This document shows positions 35,301-46,200 of a DNA stretch of 64,000 nucleotides, one piece after another (within the stretch, counting starts at the first letter, position 1; each line of letters begins with the position of its first letter). This DNA is from Heterotrichella gracilis (lineage: Eukaryota > Sar > Xanthophyceae > Tribonematales > Xanthonemataceae): NCBI GenBank assembly GCA_032358255.1, contig JAULBX010004443.1, positions 186,001-250,000 of the forward strand, in the 5' to 3' direction. Position numbers and translations under genes: made by a program. Under the pieces are notes generated by a model that saw only the letters and a program-made list of their open reading frames with translations, had not been told where the DNA came from and did not search any database.

Positions 35301-38300
35301 ACGGAGAGGCGCGAGGTAGGTAACCTGGGGTGGGACGGGTGCATGCAGTATTTGGTACCACACACGAGGTGGAGGGATTGAATAAGGGGAGAGGCATGGG
35401 CTGAGAGGACATCCTTGCATGGCAACCACACCGGCGTGTACATGCAATGCCCATGCGTGTGTATCGCGCACACCGGCGAGCGCATCGTCTATTACACACC
35501 CCACCTCCTTTACAGGCTACATTCCCCCTGTGGCGCACAGCACAAATCGTGCACGCCCGCATCTTGCTAGAGGCCAATTTAAAACCCTCCGCTTTTCTGC
35601 AGGTGGCCTCAAATGGGAATGGCAGCCATGCCCGGGTGTCCCTCAAGCCCTCGGGATCCACCCACAAGTGGGCGCTCACCGAGGACACCTTTTCCAGCGG
35701 GCTGGTGGGTGCCAAGGCGCTCAACCTGGCCGAGCTGAGGGTCAATATTCCAATTTGGATCGGGGTGCCCGCCTCCGTGGGCCTGCCATTTTCCACATTT
35801 GACCAGGTGCTCAGGGACCCCGTGAACCAGGGGGTGGCAGGGGACATTGCGGCTGCGCTGCGGGAGGTGGAGAGTCAGCAGGGGCACGATGGTGAGCGGA
35901 GGGGAGGGGGAGTTACGGGTGTGCGAGCGCGGCATGCCTCACAAGTGGGTGGTTGGCTAGCTATGGGTGATTATCTGGTAGCTGTGCGGAGGTGTGTGAG
36001 AATCTGGTTGCCATGCTTTGAAATGTGTGGTGTCCTGTTAGCCATGATCCTGCCTAGGCAAGCGGGAAGGCAAGTGGGTTACTGTGCGACCCTTATGCGC
36101 ACACCTTCCTCCACCCCTTTTCACCCTCCTTGCTCACACCCCTTCTCCTCTCTCTCCCCCCCAGGCGTCCCCCCTGCCCTTGGCCACGTGCGCCACCTTG
36201 TGTCCACACAGCTCAAGGCGCCTGCCCCCCTGGTGGAGGAGGTGACCAAGGCAGCGTACTCGGTGGGGGTCATCCCTACTGACACATGGGAGGTGAGGGA
36301 GGAAACCCTACTGTTGTTCAGGCGAGGGAGGAAACCCTAATTATCTCAAGGTTTCCCAGTACAAGGCAGTGCGACTTGCAAGTGCATGGGTGCGCTGGGC
36401 TCACAAGGGTGCTCGCAAGGGTCTTATAAACGACCCCAGTACACATGTAAACTACATTTCCCTGCTTCTACTCCAAACACTTGGACTGCATCGCCCCAGT
36501 TGCACACCCGCATTGACACTACCCTCTCGGCCCCCTCACCCTCTCCCCCATCATCCAATACCTCTTGACCCCCTCTCCCACCCCTGCCCCAGTCCCCCGC
36601 CTGGTCCGACACCTGGTCTGCGCTGTGCGGCGTGTGGGCGTCAAAGTGGAGCGAGCGCTCATGGCTGTCCCGCAGGACCTGGGGCATACCCGACCAGGAC
36701 CTCAAGATGGCGGTGCTGCTGCAGCAGGTGAGAAGACAGAAAGAATTCACTACTGCTATGTATGAAATAAAGTGACGTACTTTTGGAGGTAGGGGGGATG
36801 CAAGGTACCTTGTAGGTCCGGTCCCTGCCGGTAAGGCCCGAGGGTTCATGAGCACTAGTCATCCTTTGCTGGTGCTGTGCTGGCAACTTCAATAAATAAC
36901 ATGCACAACCCTTCTTTTAACAGGATCCTATGCTTAACCTTCACACTTAACCCCCCGTTCCCCATCACAGGTGGTCCCCGGTCAGTACGCCTTTGTGCTG
37001 CACACCGCCAACCCCTTGACTGGCAGCAAGGACGAAATGGTGGGGGAGGTGGTGGTGGGGCTGGGGGAGACGCTGGCAGGCAACTACCCAGGCAGGGCGC
37101 TGGGCTTCAAGGCGACAAGAGGTAAGGGTGTAGGGTTTAGGGGTTGCACAGGGTTCATTATTGGCAGGCAAATAACCAGGCAGGTAGGGTGAGGACATAG
37201 GGCAACCAGGTTGAGGGTGCAGATTTTGGGGCTGATCATGGTTTTATGCGCGTCTAGGTACGTTGCTTGCCTGGGTTTGTATTCTACTTGTGTGCTTGGC
37301 TTTTTGCCGGTGCGGTGATTAGGGAAGTCAAGCGGCCTGCATACACAGAGCCAGGTATGATTGCAATTTACAAGAGAGGTTCCAAGCCGAGCACTGGCCA
37401 TGCACTTGTGGTGCAGGAATGCTGTTGCCCATACTTGCGCACCTTTCCAAGTCTGAAACACTCCTCTTTCCCCCCCTTGCAGCCAACGGCCAGGTTGAGA
37501 TTGAGTGGCTGCCCAGCAAGCGCATGTGCATGACGGCAGGGGAGAAGCCCACGCTCATCGCCAGGTCAGACTCAAATGGGGAGGACCTGGAGGGGCTATC
37601 GGGGGCAGGTAAGGGCCGTGGTGGTGCAATCTTAGCAATGTTATACGCAAACTCTAAACCCTAAAATTTAAACCCTAAACAGACTCAAATCAGGGAGGAT
37701 CTGGATGGCCTTTTAGGACGGTGGTGGTACAGCACGGTATATGCAAACCCTTGACCCTAAACCCTAAGCATACTCAAAACGGGGAGGACCTGGAGGGGCT
37801 GACGGGGGCTGGTAAGGGCCTTGTTGGTAGGGATGGTGCTAGGACCTGGTCTGCATTGTGGCGCTGGTAGGGTGGGGTAGGGGTGTGTTTGGATCAATCA
37901 TTGCCTGGGCGACAGGTTTGGAGGGAGGGAGGCGATGGGCAAGGGACATACAGCGGCATGGTATGACTGCAGGCGGGTGATTTGAAGCCAAGCCCTCTAC
38001 AGCAATCGCGAACAGCCTCCTCCCTAATGGAAGGCGTACGGCAGCGCTCTCCACTCACTTCAACCCTCACAAAGCCCCAAGACACTCACACGCTGTACAG
38101 CTCTTGCCCCACACACCTAACCCCCCTTGCCCCCTGCCCTCCCAGGCCTGTATGACAGCCTTGCGGTGGGTGGTCTCGAGCATGGCACCGCTGACTACAC
38201 CAACGAGCCGCTGCTGTGGGATGATGGATTCCAGCAGGAGCTGCTGCGGGGCCTGGTCAAGGTGAGGGGGGGATTAGGGTATTCAGTGAGGGTGTAGAGT

Positions 38301-38780
38301 TTGTGGTGAGGGTTCCAGCAGGAGGGGATGCAGGGCCTGGTCAAGGTCAAGGGGGTGCTAGGTTGTAGGGAGAGGGCTTAGGATTTGTGGCGAGGGTTCC
38401 GACAGGATTGCAAGGTGTGTGTGTGGGAAGAGGGGACTGCTGGTTTATAGGAATAGTATTCAAAACAAACTTGTGCTGGCAATGGTTGTGGGTCAGGTGA
38501 TGGCATCCTATGATTAGGTTGGAAGGTCAGGGTTTCCAGCCGGTGCTTTTGCAGGTGCTGTTGAAGGTGAGGGGGGTTTGTGGTGTATGGTTGTAGGCAC
38601 TGCCCTCCCTCCCCGCTTCCTCCACTCATTCCCTTGTCCCCCCCCCCTTGCCCCCAGGTTGGCGAGGCGGTGGAGGCTGCCTTCCAGGGGGTGCCCCAGG
38701 ACATCGAGGGTGTGTGGGTGGAGGGCAAGTTCTACGTGGTGCAGTCAAGGCCACAGATCATTGCCACGCCACAGAAGTAA
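26374..38780 (+). CDS. GWD1: Alpha-glucan water dikinase (starch phosphorylation), start codon not located
   Basis: Twenty-one exons with agreeing phases (26374-26505, 27050-27275, 27769-27893, 28256-28310, 28648-28815, 29179-29392, 29845-29984, 30282-30428, 30754-30946, 31426-31661, 31953-32126, 32393-32689, 34661-34851, 35174-35315, 35603-35891, 36165-36292, 36593-36727, 36971-37121, 37483-37608, 38146-38261, 38658-38780) give about 1,168 residues. After a transit-peptide-like lead come two CBM45 starch-binding domains (YEDAGITV..LVFVLKE and YEEVGVKV..FVFVLKE), then the dikinase body with QWHQKLHTNTSSEDITICEAY. The catalytic histidine is in DVLSHVAIR, near residue 760. The C-terminal nucleotide-binding domain has RSDSNGEDLEG-SGAGLYDS and DIEGVWVEGKFYVVQSRPQ. 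The enzyme transfers the beta-phosphate of ATP to glucose C6 of starch in the plastid, opening granules for breakdown. At least one 5' exon is missing from the model. Confidence 0.93.
26830..27085 (+). repeat. Exon-edge echo, first CBM45 exon acceptor
   Basis: CCCCCAG followed by GTACGAGGACGCCGGC occurs at 26841 and again at the true exon, 27050, 209 bp later. The echo soon diverges and runs to a stop. Confidence 0.8.
27150..27500 (+). repeat. Exon-edge echoes, first CBM45 exon donor (3 copies)
   Basis: GGAGGGCTGGG...GCTGCCAAAG then GTGGGTGGTTTGG (true donor 27276) is followed by decayed copies with donors at about 27373 and 27482, spacing 97 and 109 bp. All three keep AGGTG. Confidence 0.75.
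27845..28085 (+). repeat. Exon-edge echoes, second CBM45-1 exon donor (3 copies)
   Basis: GTTCC-GTGCAGCTCAGGCAGAGGAGG occurs at 27846, 27945 and 28043 (period 98-99 bp). The second copy is nearly identical to the exon end including AAGGTGGGGCGGAGGG. The third is worn. TAGGGTTTAGGGTT lies between. Confidence 0.9.
28960..29245 (+). repeat. Exon-edge echo, CBM45-2 last exon acceptor
   Basis: CCCAG then GACGCCTGCCCCTC (true exon 29179) is pre-echoed at 28971 (CCCAG then GATGTCTGCCCCTC), 208 bp upstream. The likeness runs on for about 60 nt (VFGLKKVDAWVW against VFVLKEIDTDMW). Confidence 0.8.
29672..29892 (+). repeat. Exon-edge echoes, dikinase exon at 29845 (3 copies)
   Basis: CCCCCAGGGCATGTCC-TCCTGTTCACCTGGCTGC occurs at 29846 (exon), 29769 and, worn, 29680, with spacing 77 and 89 bp. 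The upstream copies have lost the acceptor AG context. Confidence 0.85.
30385..30628 (+). repeat. Exon-edge echoes, dikinase exon ending 30428 (3 copies)
   Basis: CATGCGCAGCAA-GG-A-CAGG-AGGGGCAC occurs at 30392, 30491 and 30587 (period 99 and 96 bp). The second copy keeps GGTTAG where the true donor is GGTGAG; the third has none. Confidence 0.9.
31203..31492 (+). repeat. Exon-edge echoes, dikinase exon at 31426
   Basis: A 61-nt block beginning right at the acceptor (CCAACCCCGTGCACCTGCC...) occurs at 31308 and 31426, with about 58 matches and both preceded by C-rich tract and CAG, 118 bp apart. A third remnant (CACCTGTGGATCCTCA) lies at 31205. This is the best preserved echo; the upstream copy reads open but 118 bp is not a multiple of three. 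Confidence 0.92.
31810..31980 (+). repeat. Exon-edge echo, dikinase exon at 31953
   Basis: GCGACGGCGGCTCCCGCG at the exon start is matched by GGGATGGCGGCTCCTGCC at 31861, 93 bp upstream. A weaker third copy is near 31812. Confidence 0.6.
32690..34660 (+). other. Longest dikinase intron (1.97 kb), AT-richer than its surroundings
   Basis: Lies between the LIKYLEPMVAKE exon and the exon that carries the catalytic histidine. It is T-rich with no recognisable exon, repeat array or element; base composition differs visibly from neighbouring introns, which may mean inserted DNA. Confidence 0.6.
37565..37815 (+). repeat. Exon-edge echoes, dikinase RSDSNGEDLEG exon (3 copies)
   Basis: ACTCAAA-GGGGAGGACCTGGAGGGGCT-CGGGGGC occurs at 37570 (exon), 37683 (worn) and 37772 (well kept, with GGTAAGGGCC donor). 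Copies are separated by CCCTAAACCC strings; spacing 113 and 89 bp. Confidence 0.9.
38225..38585 (+). repeat. Exon-edge echoes, dikinase exon ending 38261 (4 copies)
   Basis: TTCCAGCAGGAG-TGC-GGGCCTGGTCAAGGTGAGG occurs at 38229 (exon), 38313, 38397 and 38534. The first two steps are exactly 84 bp each. The last copy keeps a strong AAGGTGAGG donor. Confidence 0.85.
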
Positions 38781-40627
38781 GCGATGTGGGGGGTCTGGGA
38801 GGGTGGGGATGAGTTCCAAATTGTGGCGCGCCGCAGGGAGGGGGGAGGGAAGGATCTGGCTGTGCGGGAAATCGGGGGGTTGCATCGGGCGGGGCGGGTG
38901 GCAGGGAGTGCGCGCTGTTGCGCAAAAGGGGGGATGGGTTGTAGTTGGTGGGAATATCTAGGGCTGGGCTGGATGGAACCAGGGTTAGGGTTTGGGGTTT
39001 AGGGCTGGATCTTTATGTTCACCCAGCCCAGTACACATGTTAGCTGCTTATCAGCGGGACACTGAGATCATTTGCTACGCAAGACTACCCAACAACACAG
39101 GAACATTGTACCAACATCCTGCACGGGTATGTAAATGTTTTTGGTGTTCGTTTTCTGCTGCAACGCCTGCGGCAATGAGCACAATTTTCTGTGCGTGATA
39201 CAATGCACAGCCTGCCCACATTCCTGCTGTGGTATTATTTTCCACTGCAATATGTATCGCATTTTCCTGCTGCCAGGATTTGGCATGTTACAGGTGCGCA
39301 TGGTCACCATGCCATGTTGTACACACAAGCCTGGCGGGTGTTTTCACGTGGTTTTGCTGGCTGTACCCTACTGTGTTTTCCTGACATTCCATGGCCTTGA
39401 AGGTGCCAGTTCTGTATGCTGTATCGGAGCAGTGGTGCCTATTTTCAATCCAAACCCGTGAGACTGCAAGCTGGTGGGCAGCAGTTGTACATGTATTGTA
39501 TCTGGTGGGTGGTGAGTGTGTTTGTGGTAGCATCAGCGGTGGCTGCTGGTGCACAGGGGCACAGCAGTGATTTTCCTTGTGCCACAGGCATATGAATATT
39601 CCATTAATGCTGGGCCATGCAGATTTTGGTGCACAGGCACTTGAGACCTGGCAGGTACTGTGTTTTTACCGACTTACGTGTATTTGTTGGTCCTCAGGAG
39701 GCTCGCTGCACGTTGTGCAGCGGCTGAGTAAGCTTCGTGGTACTATGATGGATGCTGCAGCAGTGCTAACAGCTTATAGTATCTGTCTCTCCAGGGCAGC
39801 CTAGACTAGGTATGGAAATGGTCTACTGAATGCCTCCTCACCGTGGGCCACGTGAGGGTCCTTGGATATTGCTGGGTAGACGAGTATTGGTCAGGGATGC
39901 AGTGCAGTGCATGCCATGGGCCACAGGCCGCGCATGATATAACTGTACGCCGTACACCGTCGGTGTTGTGCATAATCTGGTTCAAAAATGGAATTATTCA
40001 ACAATGTTCTTGAATGTTAACAGCAGCAACTGCAACGTGTGACTGTAATTCAACTGAATTCATATTTTCATCCGGCAGTACAAACGTACAGTGCGTTGAA
40101 TTAGTTAAATGGCTGAGCCTCAGCCAATTGGTTCACGAAGTGCATTTACAACCACATTGACTGTTACAGTACATAGTAAATCAGATATTCTTTATAGCCG
40201 GACTACCGGTGGTAATTTGGGTAACGAGCAATTATATTGAAAACAAACGCAAGCCGGCATGGTGCTTGTGCAGTGCAAGGAACGCGCAGGCAGGCAGAAC
40301 AGGGATCAACTTCCCATAAGGCTCAACTGCAGTCAGAAGCCTTAGGCTCACACAAACTATTACATTGCAAAAATTACAAAGTGTTACTCCAAATTTTGAT
40401 ACAATCGTTACTGCCAACAGTATTGTCAGTAATTGCTGCAGCGCAATGCAAAACTGGCTGCAAACACTGTACAGTAGCACACATTGTGAATAAATATATA
40501 TTGTTCTATGTCCAGAAGCAAGGGAACGGCAATTTTGTGCCCTGCCAAGCCTGCCACCAGCGGTTGCTTTAATCAGGCTTCTGGTGGCTGACACAGAGTG
40601 CCAGTTGCTGCAGCGTGGTGGCAAGTG
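38781..40627. other. Intergenic, dikinase to F-box gene
   Basis: 3' UTR of the dikinase followed by spacer that becomes AT-rich after 39950. No gene recognised. Confidence 0.45.
39130..39134 (+). terminator. Candidate poly(A) signal TGTAA
   Basis: TGTAA lies 350 nt after the dikinase stop in a T-rich context. Position only. Confidence 0.35.
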
Positions 40628-41980
40628 TCATATCGATAGTAGCTCAAGGGGCAGCGCATCATCAACGGAAAGCCAGGCCCCATCCCCTGCACTCCGCTCC
40701 AAGGCCCCTGAAGGCGCCAGGTAAGTGGTGCAGCTGTGCTGCGAGCTGAAGACTTGCACCTCCACTGCCTGGGCTGGCATACTTCTCCAGCACAGGTGCT
40801 CCAGGCGGGGCAGCCAGGGCACAGCCAAGACCGGCACCGCCCCTTCCTCGGGCTCCCCGCACCAGCCGAGGTGCAGCTTGACCAGATGGGTCAGCTCTGG
40901 CAGACAGGCCAGCCATGGGATGGTTTGGCGGGTGGTGGGGATGTGGATGTCGCGCAGGTGGGAGCCAATAGCCTTCCAGGGCGGCTCTGAGGAGGCGGCG
41001 TTGTCGGGCCTCAAGTGGAGCTTCTGCACCGACTCGGGAACGCAGCGTTGGGAGAGGGAGATCCCCCCACTGTTGTAAAACATCAAGTGCCTCAACAGCC
41101 CTGGCGAGCTGGACACAGGCACTCCTCCTGTGGGTGAGAAGCGGAATTTTTTCCGGTGACCGTTAGAGCGGTCAGGGCAGCTGGCAAGCTGTATTCTGCA
41201 AGGTTGGTGACGCGGGGAGCCCCAAGGATGTTGATTTCCTGGAGAGCTGGCAGCTTAGTGGAATTGGTCAGGTTGATCCTGCCTCCCTCTCTGGGACCGA
41301 ATGTCACATGAACTAGACCCAGACGGGTAATGCTCGTCAGCTGCTGCTGGTGCGTGTCCCACTGCACTTGTGCTTCTTCTGAGGGGTGTGAAGTAGCCAA
41401 CTTGAGGTCGATCAGTGACACTGGCAGCAGTGGTAGGCGGCCCACAAAGGTCGTGGCTAGGGAGTTCTGTAAGGGCTGTCAAGGCGCTGAGGCAAGAGCG
41501 CACCAGCCCCTCGCCACCTGCCTGGCTGGCAACGTTCACCTTGAGGGACTTCAAACTGGAGAAGCTGGAGGACAGGTAGCGAGCCTCCACCACGGTGATA
41601 CCAGTGCACTCGAAGCCGTCCAGGTGGCTAGGGAGGGCGGCCAGAAGCCACCACAACCACCGCTGGCACATCACCCATTGTTGGTCATCGCCACGGCCAG
41701 GCCACGCTTGGATGGGGAGCATGAGCCTCACTCGGAGGGTGGCTTCAAGCTTGCGGGACAGCCAGGGCATGAGGTATCCCCAGGAGGCCGGGGCCGGCGA
41801 AGCCACTCGCCATACGTTGGGTGGTGAGGCATCGAGGAGCAGCGACTCCCATGCCGGGCTGGGGCCGTCCAGGGCGTCCCTCCAGGCCTTGCAGACTGCT
41901 TGCGCACGTGCTTTGGTGACCAGGTCTGCTTTCTGAAGCACCTGCTGCAGCAGCTCGAGCGGCAAAACGGTGATGTGCAT
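40628..41980 (-). pseudogene. F-box/LRR-like protein gene, frame-broken
   Basis: An uninterrupted homologous stretch without introns, read in three successive frames. It starts at Met 41980 (MHITVLPLELLQQVLQ) with an F-box-like motif ending in RAQAVCKAWRDALDGPSPAW. About 150 residues follow that lead into leucine-rich repeats (FSSLKSLKVNV, LTALTEL). Near 41445 the likeness moves to another frame (LTSITRLGLVHV, LPAALTALTV) and near 41130, by an A6 run, to a third (VQKLHLRPD, LTHLVKLHLGWCG, LPRLEHLCW). F-box/LRR proteins present substrates to SCF ubiquitin ligases. No plausible intron explains the shifts, so this is a pseudogene or carries two sequence errors. A CTATATAC box lies about 35 nt before the ATG. 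Confidence 0.65.
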
Positions 41981-42768
41981 CGGAGGTTGGGGGGGATATG
42001 CATGCATTGCGTATATAGACCTCTGTGCAGAGTATAGCAGAACAACACCCTTTAACACTTGTTGCGTTGGTGCAGCTTACGAAACTGCTGTTGATGTGAC
42101 TGCGACGCAGTTGTCCCCGTGCTCTTGTGGGCAACAGTGTTGGGCAATCGAGTAACTCTCGATCATTAAATAACAAATTGATTTTATTTCAAATATGTTG
42201 TTTAACAATAAAAATAAACCGACCAATCTTGAACATGCTAACAGCACACCACTCTTTCTACGCTGACTCGTGAACAGTCTGAATGGTGATCAAAGTGCAA
42301 AATCGTAATCGGTCCACTTGAGCTTGGTTTTCAGCTTCCCATTTGCAATCATCGTGCATCATGCACCCCACAGCGGTTCAGGGCAGCCCTGCAAGCCACT
42401 TACTAGTGCAAAGTACATCATTAATCAAGTTAGTAAGGATCAAATTGAGGACCTTCCAGGCACTGGGGGCACCCAGACTGAAATGTGCTTGAAGGGACAA
42501 GTGAAAATGTTGTCTGTAACGGTTATGGCGGTCCCACCCCTTGTGGCCCACGACAAATCCTGAATGGGATTGAGTCTACCAGGCTCTTCCTTTGGGACTC
42601 CTGGAAACACCCCTGAGCTGAATTGCCAGGGCGTCCAGACAGGAGTACCTGGTGTTGGGTGTGGCGGTGGTGGGCGTGGGGTAGGCTACCTGTCACGCGC
42701 CCACGGGCAGTCTGCAAAGACTGCATCTCTGGGGGGCATCTCACGATGTGCTGCTGCCTGGAAAGGGA
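41981..42768. other. Spacer between F-box gene and secreted Pro-repeat gene
   Basis: The left part is the F-box promoter and the right part is the 3' UTR of the minus-strand repeat gene. AT-rich at 42160-42260. Nothing else seen. Confidence 0.45.
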
Positions 42769-44756
42769 TTACCCTCGCGAGTAGCTGTAGACGTACGCAG
42801 TGTCACTTGTGCCATCGGCCGGTGTCGCGGCAAGTGGGGAGTCAGCTATGGCGTCCACGGGAGTGACTGAGGTGGCGCTGCCAGCTGGCGCTGGACCTAG
42901 GGTGTCCACAGGCACATTGCCGCTGCCAGGCAACTCATCCAAGGGGTTTGGGGAGGCCGCAGAGGAAGTAGGAGGGATATCGACTGGTGTGTTGTCAAGG
43001 GGAGTGAATGAAGCGGCGCTGCCGGCTGGTGCTGGGCCCAGGGTATCAATTGGCACATTGCCGCTGCCAGGCAGTTCATCCAAGGGGTTCGGGGAGGGCG
43101 CAACCGTAGAGGAAGTAGGGACTTGGACAGGTGTAGTGACCACGGGGGTGACTGAGGTGGCGCTGCCCGCTGGCGCTGGGCCAAGGGTATCAATGGGCAC
43201 ATTGCCGCTGCCAGGCAACTGATCCAAGGGGTTGGGGGAGGGCGCGGCCACAGGGACCTCGGGTGGCAGCGGTGCTGGCTTGTGGTGTTTTGCTGGGTGG
43301 GGTGATTTGTTCCTCCCTTTCTTTCTGGCGGCAGCCTCTGGGCCCTGCGAGGGGACATCTGCCAAAGCACCCCCGCTTGCGCCGCCGCCAGCCCTGGTGT
43401 TCCCCTCCTTGATGGGCTGTGGAGTGGATACATCACTGGGGCCGCCTGCGGAGCCTCCATAGCCATCGCTCCCACCACCCATGCCGGGGTACCCAGGCGT
43501 GGACTGGCCTGTGACATCGCTGCCTGGCTCCGGCGCAATGCCTGGGTACAAACCAGCATAGGCCTGGTTCAAATCGCCGCCACTGTCTACTGCCACGCCC
43601 TTCCCGTTAGAGGAAGCAGTGTCCCCACTCTGCGCCACTGCCGGGTAGTACGGAGCAACGTCTCTCGTGCCAGCTGTTGGCATCGATGCTGCTGTGCTCT
43701 GCTTGGATGCTGAGTCATACATGGCTGTGTACAGGCCCACCAGATCTCCTTGCAGCAGTGTGTCGGATACAGCCTGCACACAAAATGGCTTTTAATATTG
43801 GCTTGAATTTACCCTCGGAAGTGGCCATTGCCATTGGGCCCTCATGCCAGACGCCACCATGATGAAGCTGAGATTATATCGTCAATTTTCAGGGGAAGAG
43901 GGATAGAGATACTTACGACTGAGAACTCACAAAATCAATCACAGCTTTCCTTTTGATTTTTACCCCAAAAATACTTCTCACTTTGCCGCGTGCAGGTGAC
44001 CCAGTGGGGTTGCATGGTGCACCAAACCCATGAGGCATGTGGCGCAAACTCCTTGCAAATCAGACAAAGCTATACATAAACAACCAGACCTGCACCCCTG
44101 CTTGCTCCCGTCCATTTGCTCACCTGAACACTCTGGCCGGCGCTGTCCTCCACCAGCTGCAGATCCACGCTGTCGTACCCCCCCTGCCTCAGCTCCTGCA
44201 CCACGCCCTCCAGGTCCCCTGCCGAGTAGCCATACAGCACCTCCCTGAGCCCAGCCGCCAGCTCCTGGCCGCTGGTTGCGTTGTCCAGCAGTGGGTAGAG
44301 GTCATCCAGCAGCTGGAGGTGCTCCTCGGGGCTGGTGGGGTGGGAGGGGCCCGCTGCACAGCCAAGGGTTTACAAGGCTCAATGACACCGCCAAGGCAAT
44401 CAATGGCAGGTATTTAGCGCAGTGCTGGTGGTGTAACAGTCCGGTTCCAAATGGCAGCGTTCTTTGAATGCCAAAAGTTGCGTTTAAAGTAATGCAAGGC
44501 AAGGCTGAGCGTGATAATGCCGTTGGTGACCAAGGCAACAAGCTCCATCATATTAGCTAGAGGACCTTGAGAGTGACGCTTTGCAACAACTGACAAACTT
44601 TTCCCTTTAAGGCCAGCCTCCTGACCCACCTGGCAAATGAGTTGTAGACGACAGTGAAGCATCCTTAAGAGTCCTTGCAGCCGCTGCGTGAAGGCCTGTG
44701 AGCAAGCAGGCGGCCAGCAGTGTAGCTTGCAGGTGGCTCCTTGTGACACCCGCCAT
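42769..44756 (-). CDS. Secreted protein with Pro-rich tandem repeats
   Basis: Three exons, 44756-44630, 44353-44124 and 43773-42769, give 453 residues with agreeing phases. The N-terminus is a clear signal peptide (MAGVTRSHLQ then a hydrophobic ATLLAACLLTGLHAAAA core). A predicted helical segment of about 90 residues follows (SPEEHLQLLDDLYPLLDNA, GDLEGVVQELRQGGYD). The last exon is Gly/Ser/Pro-rich, with a basic patch (ARKKGRNKSPHPAKHHKP) and then three repeats of 47-48 residues, each with NPLD(E/Q)LPGSGNVP(I/V)DTLGPAPAGSA. Such proteins are typical of algal extracellular matrix. I recognise no named family. The repeats differ by few residues, so the array is recent or under homogenisation. 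Confidence 0.75.
42790..43245 (-). repeat. Three in-frame 141/144-bp coding repeats
   Basis: The string GGCACATTGCCGCTGCCAGG recurs at 42911, 43052 and 43196 (plus strand), spacing 141 and 144 bp, and encodes the Pro-rich repeat of the secreted protein. Confidence 0.9.
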
Positions 44757-46200
44757 GGGCAGAGCCCTAGCTAGGGTCTGCTCAGGGTCCTGGACAACGG
44801 CAAGCAGTTGGTAAGCATTTGAGAACGCAATGTGTGACTGCACATTGTGCACTGTGGACCGGGAATTGGAGTGGTAAAGGTTCAAATAAATGCTCCTTTA
44901 TCTCCGGTCACACATGCATGCATGCATTCCACATTGCATGCAGTGCCAACTGTATGTCTTGCCCATCGGACAGAGGATGGCCGTGGAGGGTTGAAATGGA
45001 CATACAAAAGGCAGACAACGACCGGGGCTACCAAAACACCTGCGAATTTACTGCATTCATTCAAGTGTCTCGCCAACTGGCAAAACATAATACTTCCCGC
45101 CCAAACGCTGGGTGGTAGCTGATGGCAGATGGGCTGTTGTACGCAACGCAAGGTGTACACAACGGTTGGCCCAAGCCCTCATCCGTGCTGTACCGAGACA
45201 AACGTGCAAAAGCAGTGATGACGCCATACCTTGGAACCTGCTATAATCCGTGTGGCCTTTCTGGCGGGCTGCCCCTGCTGTAACTTTGTGGGTCGCTGAA
45301 ACGGAACTGCAGGTACCAACAACCCAATGTCAGTGGGTAACCTGCACGGCCATCGAGGAAAGATAACGCAGAGAACACACACCTTTGCCCTCAGCCCTTT
45401 GGAGCGCAGGCCTAGGTAGTCCACTGCCAAGGGCGGCAACCCCGTGGTGGGGTGATATCTGCCCAGAGGTGCCCACAAGATAGTTGTATGATACAGGTAT
45501 CACCGTCAAAGTTACTGATGCTGCCAGTTTAACTACGTGCTACGGCCAGATGATCACTGTTACCTTGCCTCTTGGGGCTGTAACGTGGTGCGTTGGGGAC
45601 CTTATCAAATAGTCAATGACAATGTGAGTAAGGTAGAGTGGTCAATAAGGTGGATGCAACAGCAGTGGGCCACTGGGGTAGGCAGTAGGGAGCCAATGAG
45701 TTGTCAGGTATGCTTCCTCGACTTTTAATGTTTCGAGATATAAGGTTGCACAACACTTGGTTGCAGTTGTAAACCCTTTCTCCACTGTCTGCCAACCTGG
45801 CAGAGTAAAAGATATCATTTTCCTTTTCTCAAGTTGAAGGTATTTGATTTTTACCCAAAAAACAACTACTTGGTCTACGTAAAGAACAAGCTGGTGCACA
45901 CTTACAACAGGTACTCTTCCGTTTGCAATATTCAACATGTGCATAAGTCCTTGCAGCACTCAAGTGTATGGTCACCGAGTCTATTCCATCCCCTCCATGG
46001 CATTGGCGCTCCACACACTAACAGTATATTTGTCAAACTTGAGCCTGTGCACTTGGCGCAATCCTTCCATTCCACAAAAAAGCATACCAACTCGACTCAT
46101 GTATTTGTCGTGACACACAGTGTGTTGTGCCGGCTGCGCTAAGGCTGCGCTGCACCAAGTGTCTCAACTGCCCAAGCGGCCACTCCTCTTCTGGCGCCGT
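44757..46200. other. Intergenic, secreted repeat gene to formate dehydrogenase
   Basis: Promoter of the repeat gene on the left and 3' UTR of formate dehydrogenase on the right. A minus-strand TGTAA near 45905 could be the dehydrogenase poly(A) signal. Confidence 0.45.

Noticed and set aside
42800-43222. Plus-strand and second minus-strand frames in the Pro-repeat region
   Set aside because: Shadows of the repeat; the spliced minus-strand frame with a signal peptide is the one supported.
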